A DNA stretch of 64,000 nucleotides from Pseudoneurospora amorphoporcata (taxonomy: Eukaryota > Ascomycota > Sordariomycetes > Sordariales > Sordariaceae), in contig MU859134.1 of NCBI GenBank assembly GCA_033297205.1, forward strand, positions 86,203-150,202, given 5' to 3'. The notes beneath the pieces are model-generated. The model was not told the origin of the DNA, searched no databases, and saw only the letters and a list, made by a program, of their open reading frames with translations. Shown here in pieces: positions 58,693-64,000 of the stretch; positions within the stretch are counted from its first letter, which is position 1; every line of letters begins with the position of its first letter. The position numbers and the translations under genes were made by a program.

Positions 58693-60642
58693 AAAGAATT
58701 ATCAGGGAACGGAATAAAAAAGAGAAGAGAAAGGATTGTGTCACCCCAAGTACAAGTCATTGTCATCATCGAAGGTTCTTTGTTCTTTGCCACCTTTTTT
58801 TTTTTTTCTTCTTCCATACAGTTTCCAAGTTTGGTACACCGTTTGGTACATGGCCTCTGGCTTACTTTTCCAAAGTTCCAGAGTTCCAGAGTTCCAGAAT
58901 CACACGTAAGAGTTGGCAGTTGCAAGTCTGGTAATGCGTAATCCCGAGGTTACAGCACCTTGAGGTCGAGAACGGAGCAAGTACATGTAAGCGCAGGCTT
59001 TAAGCGCAGGCTTTAGCCGCACCAGTTTCGGTGTTTTTTAAGTTGTTTCCGAAGCGATTGTCGGCGGCAAGTTGATGCCGAGGACTAGAAACTACTGGGC
59101 GGAAAGGGGGAAGTGAATGATGACTACGACGTGGAAGTGAAAATAAATGGTTGTTGCTGGATCGTGACACAACCACCGAGGTACAGAATGGGAGGCAGAA
59201 AAAGGTTACTATTAATGGCTACTGGGTTAGGTTTCAAGAACAGCTTGGAAAACCATTGTTAAGTGGTTTGATGCGCACAATTATGGTTAACATCATTCCC
59301 ATGCACTGAACTTCCAATCGATGAGACGGTGTCAGATTAAGCTTCAAAAAGTCCGAGCTTAGCTTCCCTCCAAGCCCAGGGAAGCCATGTAGATCTCCCC
59401 TCACCCAATGGTATGGATACGAAGGTGAAAGACGGGTGGTGGGTGTGCACTGTTACAAGGCCTGCAGGGAGGTGAATACCCCTGTGTATCGAAGGTCTTG
59501 TAAGTGAAATGACATTCTTGCCCAATCCGATGACAGAAATTTAGGGAAAGGGGACAATCCGACAAACAGAGAGGGTGTGAATCGGATCGTAACGGTTGCC
59601 TTTTCGGGATTAAACCGCTGCACGTGTAATTTGGACTTGTTCAGATCGAGTGTGTGCTGCCTCTTTTACCCTTCCACGATGGTAGATAGTACATCGAAAC
59701 GACCCAGTCCAATCAGATGCCTCCGAAAGCGAGGGAGGGTGGCCAGGCAATGTGTCCCTGCGTGCTGGAAAAGACGGGAAACAAATTACGGTTCACACTC
59801 TTCGGTTTCCATCCACTGGGAAGACTGTATCGGACAATCCTTAATAAGGCGTACTAATGTTCATGCTACTCGGTCGGTACTGGTGGGTAGAGGTAAGGTG
59901 TATCAAATGGGTATGGGAGGGAGGGATGAAAGGGAGGGATGAACGCGGGATGATACCGAAATCGCCGGGGTTTCTTCAGCCCCAATACCTGGTCGTCGCT
60001 CGAGGGATCAACCCCTTGTGTATAGGGGAGGATTTGTATTAGCCGCGGGTTGTAACGAAGAGATACGAGATCAAGTAATGGAAATGCGCATATCCGAGTT
60101 GATATGCTCCTAAACGCAAATGCTTGAAGGAACCAAAATATGAAGCGGGAAATCCACCCAGTCTTGGTCAGCGGGAAAAGCTGTTTATCTCCCGCTCTAG
60201 GCGGGATTTTACCCTTCCGAGAGACAGGAACCGCTACCGAGGACATGGCGGAGGATCATCACCGCACGGGACTTCGCAGGAGACATTTTAAACGCACCCT
60301 TTTTTAACATCGAAAGGCGGCTGCCTGAGCAGCGATCCGTGATTTCTGCGATGTATCCGCTTGACAAGTGATTTTGGAGGGCCATAGTTGACGGGGTTTT
60401 AAACAAAGCCAATCGGATAACTTATGGTATTGACTTGGATAGGCACTGTCCTCAAACCTAGCTTCGGATACCGTTAAGCCAGAAGCCCAAGTCCTTCATA
60501 CTCAGAATGTCGGATAGACGTCCCTCCACTAGCCTAGCGTATCCGATTGCCAGCTCACCGTTCAGATCTCGCAGTCGAAGTATAGGGATCGCCTCGTTTC
60601 CCTTCAGCCACTGACAGGTTTTGGTTTGTGTAGATCGGTTAG

Positions 60643-61326
60643 CTATCTCTCCGCAATGCGGTCCCATGATTGCCCCGTCCCCGGAGGCTGATGCTTTGTG
60701 CAAGGTGAAAACTCGCTCGAGAAGGCCGGAGAAGTGCCGAAGCGTACCACAGTGTGAATGATATTGCATGAGTGATGACTGTAACTGTAGTGGCTTGCAC
60801 CATCCAGAGGCTCTTCCTGGCGGGGTTGACAATGGACTAAGCCCCAAAGAAGCTGTATTGGCTCGAGGTGTCTTCCAGGTTGTAAGCTTTGATCCGAGAT
60901 AATAGAGGTACGACGGGCGCTTTTTTGGATCCCGAGGGAGCACGGCAGGACTAGCCATGGGTAGCATGCTGTCAATGCTTGTTTCCCTGGTGTGCATGCA
61001 GACCGGAAGGCCGGGAACTTTGCACCAAGGGATGGGTTACCCTCGTCGTCGAGGAAGGCCATGAGACACTCACTGAGTCCCAAGCCGTGAACTTTGTGCC
61101 TGTCGTGACTTTTCTGACGTGGGGTATCGAGAAGCTTGATCAAAAGGCGGGTGGCCGGCTGCGGGTGCGGGTGCATACGGGGAGCACAACAGACGACAAC
61201 ACACGGCCGTAAATCCGCAAAACCTGGTGAAGTGTAGACTAGCGCGCCCAGTGCCAGATACAATGATGCAGTGATGGCAGCCAGCAAAACCCCACGAGAC
61301 GGCAACCATGTGATTTTCTTTCTCAT
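60643..61326 (-). CDS. hypothetical membrane or secreted protein, weak
   Basis: An ATG-started open frame of 227 codons with a hydrophobic segment near the N-terminus (GVLLAAITASLYLALGALVY at about 12-31), preceded by Lys/Arg, as in a signal anchor. The following sequence is Cys/Pro/His-rich with no known domain. A second frame (60458-60997, 179 codons) overlaps and ends with a protein-like segment, LRLRDLNGELAIGYARLVEG. A GTGAGT donor-like site occurs near 61074, but I could not find an acceptor that joins the two in phase. It may be an unexpressed chance frame. Confidence 0.22.
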   Translation of the reverse strand: MRKKITWLPSRGVLLAAITASLYLALGALVYTSPGFADLRPCVVVCCAPRMHPHPQPATRLLIKLLDTPRQKSHDRHKVHGLGLSECLMAFLDDEGNPSLGAKFPAFRSACTPGKQALTACYPWLVLPCSLGIQKSARRTSIISDQSLQPGRHLEPIQLLWGLVHCQPRQEEPLDGASHYSYSHHSCNIIHTVVRFGTSPAFSSEFSPCTKHQPPGTGQSWDRIAER

Positions 61327-62649
61327 TTTACGCTCGTATTGAATCTTCTATTATCGTGGTCGGGGTGAGCGCGGGCCACAGGCTAAAGTCGCAACGAGGC
61401 CGTCGAACCACGGTTCGGAGACCTGGCTGGATAGGGTATCGGCGCATATTGCTTGGTGCTTCGTCGATCTGCCGTAAGAACGAGGGAATGGAGGCCATCC
61501 GCGGTTGCTAATGGCTTCGATACTTTACGGGGACTGACGCAATACGGCGGCGCGAGGTCCCCAGGGCGAGGGAGGCGGATCTCGTCTCATCTCGACGGCG
61601 TGGGTGCTGGGTGCTTTCTTCTCCATGTCTGCGAACCATTGGCGGCTCGTAGCTTGGCGGGAATATCTGGCGCATGGGATTCCGTCTGGTTTGATTGATT
61701 TAGATTGTATTATTGGCATCGGAATGTGCGAGAAACTCGCTTGTTATCGATTTGTTGCTGCCATCGGGCGGCCGGGCTCAGCCTTCGGGGACGGGTTGAC
61801 GAGTTAATTCCGCTGGTTGCTTAACTTGGATTTACCGATCGTGAAATGATCGGTCAATGGAATGCAGCTTGGTGCAGTGCAGAAGACAGGATTATGGATC
61901 GTACTTGCCTGGTGCTGATCAGAGCTGCACGATTCCGCGATATTGCAGAAGTTGTTTCTGGATCGAGGTCATGGATGTGAAGAGAGATGGAAGCTGGTGG
62001 AATGGTTGGACACGCGCTCAAGACAAGGAAATAGTTTAGGCCATAACGCAGAGTCTTGAAGGCGCCAAGTTCAGCGTTAGCGCTGCTTAATTTAGCTCTG
62101 TCCCCGGCTCCAATCCAGCGGTAGGATCGCCTGTGAGCTTGCCAATTCAGGCCAGAGACAGGGAAGCTTAACAGCAGATAAGCTTCGGAAAGATCACCGT
62201 GGTAGCGCTACCATGGCTTCCGGGCATAGGTTCCCGCTCTTAGGTTGCCATCGACCGAGATTCGACCCTCTGTCGCACATGTCACCACACAACACATCAG
62301 GTCGCCGCTTTCTCAGAAACAAATCAGCGACAATGAGGAGTGTAAATGACTCCTCGATTGCTCAGCTCATTCTTTCCGATATCAATCATTCCAGGTTCCC
62401 CTGCAAACCTTCTTGATGGCCTTGCAGCAGATAAGTTAGCGTGTCCTATAGGCCTGCAGTCAAACCTGCAATTAACGATCATAGGAATAACGATAATCTG
62501 GCTATACCGATTAAATTCGCCGCCACCGTTCCATTTGTATAGGGATTTCAGTAGGATAACGATGATCTCCATATTAGCATTCCCACACTCAAACGCCTAG
62601 CCGTTTTCTTAGCATGAGGGGTGGCACACACACACACACCGACACAAAT

Positions 62650-63036
62650 CAACAATCTCCTTCAATACTGCGAATAGATCAATCGTAACTCGACGATTTT
62701 TACACTAAATCTCGTATAATCTTGATCGCTTATATTGCTAGCATTCGCTCAAATTATTAAATCTATCTTTTATCGTATTATTCTAGTATAATAGTAGCTT
62801 ATATCAACAACAACTAGAAAGCGCTCGTAAACTTAATACTTTATAATAGCGAACGTCCTTATAATATCGCTATCGCTACAAGTATATACATATATACTAT
62901 ATAGAAATATAAACGTAATTTCAAGCTTACTAGCGAGCCGTTTTTACTAATTCGAACATCCTAAAATACTAGAAAGCTGCCTATATAGGTAATAAAAGTA
63001 TACGTTATATTAATTCTATACTAAAATAGCTGTCTC
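62650..63036. mobile_element. AT-rich repeat relic with RIP-like composition
   Basis: From about 62,690 base composition shifts to strongly AT with very many TpA steps. CpA and TpG are scarce while CpG is still present, the pattern left by RIP (C-to-T in CpA). No open frame survives. It is probably the inactivated interior of a transposon next to the LTR-like repeats that follow. The left boundary is approximate; an (AC) run lies at 62618-62639 just outside. Confidence 0.65.
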
Positions 63037-63620
63037 TGTTAACGTGTGGCTAGTACTGTGCCTTGTAACTGCCTTGTACTACCTTGTAGTATAGAAGGCT
63101 GATTGCTGAGAACACTATTCCTTCTACGTCATGGAATCAGTCGACTCAGCCCCCACAGAATCTACTAGAACACAGAGGTTTCACCACTACATTCTGAATT
63201 CTCGAACCTGTTCAGCATTCTCCCTAGATTGATTTGTCATCATGGAATGCAACAGAAGCTCATAGATTCAACTCTTTCCTTTTATGGTATAGTACTCGTA
63301 CAAGCACTTCTACACTCTAGAAGCTTCCAAACACTCAGCATTTATGTATATAAAGACCTCTCCTCTCCGTTAGTTAGTTACTTCTTAAGCAAGCAAGTAT
63401 ACAAGCAAGTACACTCAAGCAATACAATATAGTCTTTTCTTATAGTGCAGAGTTCACTATAATAGTTGTTTCTCACAGTGCAGAGTCTACTGTAATCTTC
63501 TGTCTTGAGAGCAGAGTCCTCTCTAAGACCTCTTTTATAACATTCTTATATTGTATCTACAACTACGCTGCAACTACGCTACTTCCTTCAGCACTACTAT
63601 TGTCACGGCGGTAGTAGACC
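63037..63620 (+). mobile_element. LTR-like repeat, copy 1
   Basis: Begins TGTTAACGTGTGGCTAGTAC and contains a TATA box (TATATAAAG, about 63347) followed by repeats of an AGTGCAGAGT-like motif, as in an LTR U3-R-U5. Its first ~130 bp and an internal ACAGAAT...TTCT stretch align with copy 2 at 63873. The right end is uncertain (somewhere between about 63,610 and 63,872). It could be a solo LTR. Confidence 0.6.
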
Positions 63621-63872
63621 ACTACACTAACCAGGCTATGCTCCTGCAAAAGGATACAAGTAACCGAAGCTGGCAATTCGGTTCCTCAAGTGGTCTTATA
63701 TAGTTGCGACGGCACGCTTGCCGTCACAGCTGTCGTACTACCGCTTCCGCTCCGCTCTGCTACAAGTGCATAGTTCACCATAGCATCCCTATACTAGTAC
63801 TATCATTATAGGCTAGTTAGGACATTGCAGCAAACAATTATATAGTTTTTATTTAAATTATTAGTATCCTCT

Positions 63873-64000
63873 TGTTAACGTGTGGCTAGTACTGTGCCTT
63901 GTAATTGCCCTGTACTACTCAGTAGTATAGTAGGCTGGTCACTGGGGAACTTAGTCTCTACAGAATGTGTTAGAATAATAGGGCTTGGCCATTGCGTTCT
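63873..64000 (+). mobile_element. LTR-like repeat, copy 2, cut by the window edge
   Basis: Same start and orientation as copy 1, 836 bp downstream. The first 32 bases are identical, then identity falls to an estimated 70-75 percent. It is either the 5' LTR of a second, separate element or a duplicated LTR. Confidence 0.6.

Larger units (their letters stand above)
57308..62649. other. 5.3-kb region, mostly non-coding
   Basis: Apart from the weak hypothetical frame at 60.6-61.3 kb nothing is supported. CA/AC microsatellites lie at 57829-57844 and 58671-58692 and a T/CTT run at about 58795-58817. Short direct repeats occur at about 58866-58890 (TTCCAGAG x3) and 58990-59015 (AAGCGCAGGCTTT x2). 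Confidence 0.5.

Noticed and set aside
62196..62290. B-box-like GGTCGAATC on the minus strand considered for a tRNA gene
   Set aside because: No acceptor or anticodon stem could be paired.
1..64000. Dispersed 5S rRNA genes and CRISPR arrays
   Set aside because: No stretch matching the conserved fungal 5S internal control region was seen, and no regularly spaced repeats. CRISPR is not expected in a fungal nucleus.

Overview
The window looks like nuclear DNA of a filamentous ascomycete, most likely Neurospora or a close relative in the Sordariales. The introns are short (about 50-195 bp), begin GTRNGT, often carry a CTAAC branch point and end in YAG. Exons are GC-rich. The genes are typical of this group: a SNF1 kinase, a TINA-like spindle-pole protein, a combined C2H2/Zn2Cys6 regulator and a mitochondrial ClpP. 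An AT-rich, TpA-rich stretch near the right edge looks like RIP-mutated repeat DNA. I saw no tRNA, rRNA or CRISPR.

Layout. 0.7-3.5 kb holds a divergent pair, mitochondrial ClpP (-) and an unidentified, probably mitochondrial protein (+). 5.3-5.6 kb carries a perfect 36-bp inverted repeat. 6.6-8.8 kb is an F-box protein (-). 12.0-13.8 kb is a MOSC / flavin reductase / [2Fe-2S] fusion (+). 14.5-21.9 kb, the most unusual part, is a same-strand (-) array of three intact Copia-Gag-like genes plus one broken copy and duplicated spacer blocks. No reverse transcriptase, integrase or LTR was seen there. The array abuts RRP7 (+, 22 kb). Next come a TINA/SSX2IP-like gene (24.6-28.0 kb, +), 5-oxoprolinase (29.0-33.2 kb, +) converging on an MFS permease of the allantoate/ACS type (33.3-35.2 kb, -), SNF1 (38.0-40.5 kb, -) and a TMEM19/DUF92 membrane protein (41.5-42.8 kb, -).

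42.8-55.9 kb is a 13-kb stretch where I could not support any protein gene. It contains a cluster of the octamer CGGACATC. It leads into a transcription factor with two C2H2 fingers and a Zn2Cys6 cluster (55.9-57.3 kb, +). From there to the end there is mostly non-coding sequence, a RIP-like AT-rich relic and two diverged direct LTR-like repeats, the second running off the window.

How the genes may relate. Oxoprolinase and the permease could form a uptake-and-hydrolysis pair for 5-oxoproline (inference). ClpP and the 2.1-kb gene share one 418-bp promoter. The Gag-like array stands out because RIP normally prevents close duplicates in this lineage. Its members are diverged, intact, in one case spliced, and two end in Arg/Gly-rich tails, which suggests domesticated capsid-type genes rather than a live transposon. 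Exon boundaries were derived by eye from splice signals and reading frame; all spliced coding lengths given are divisible by three.
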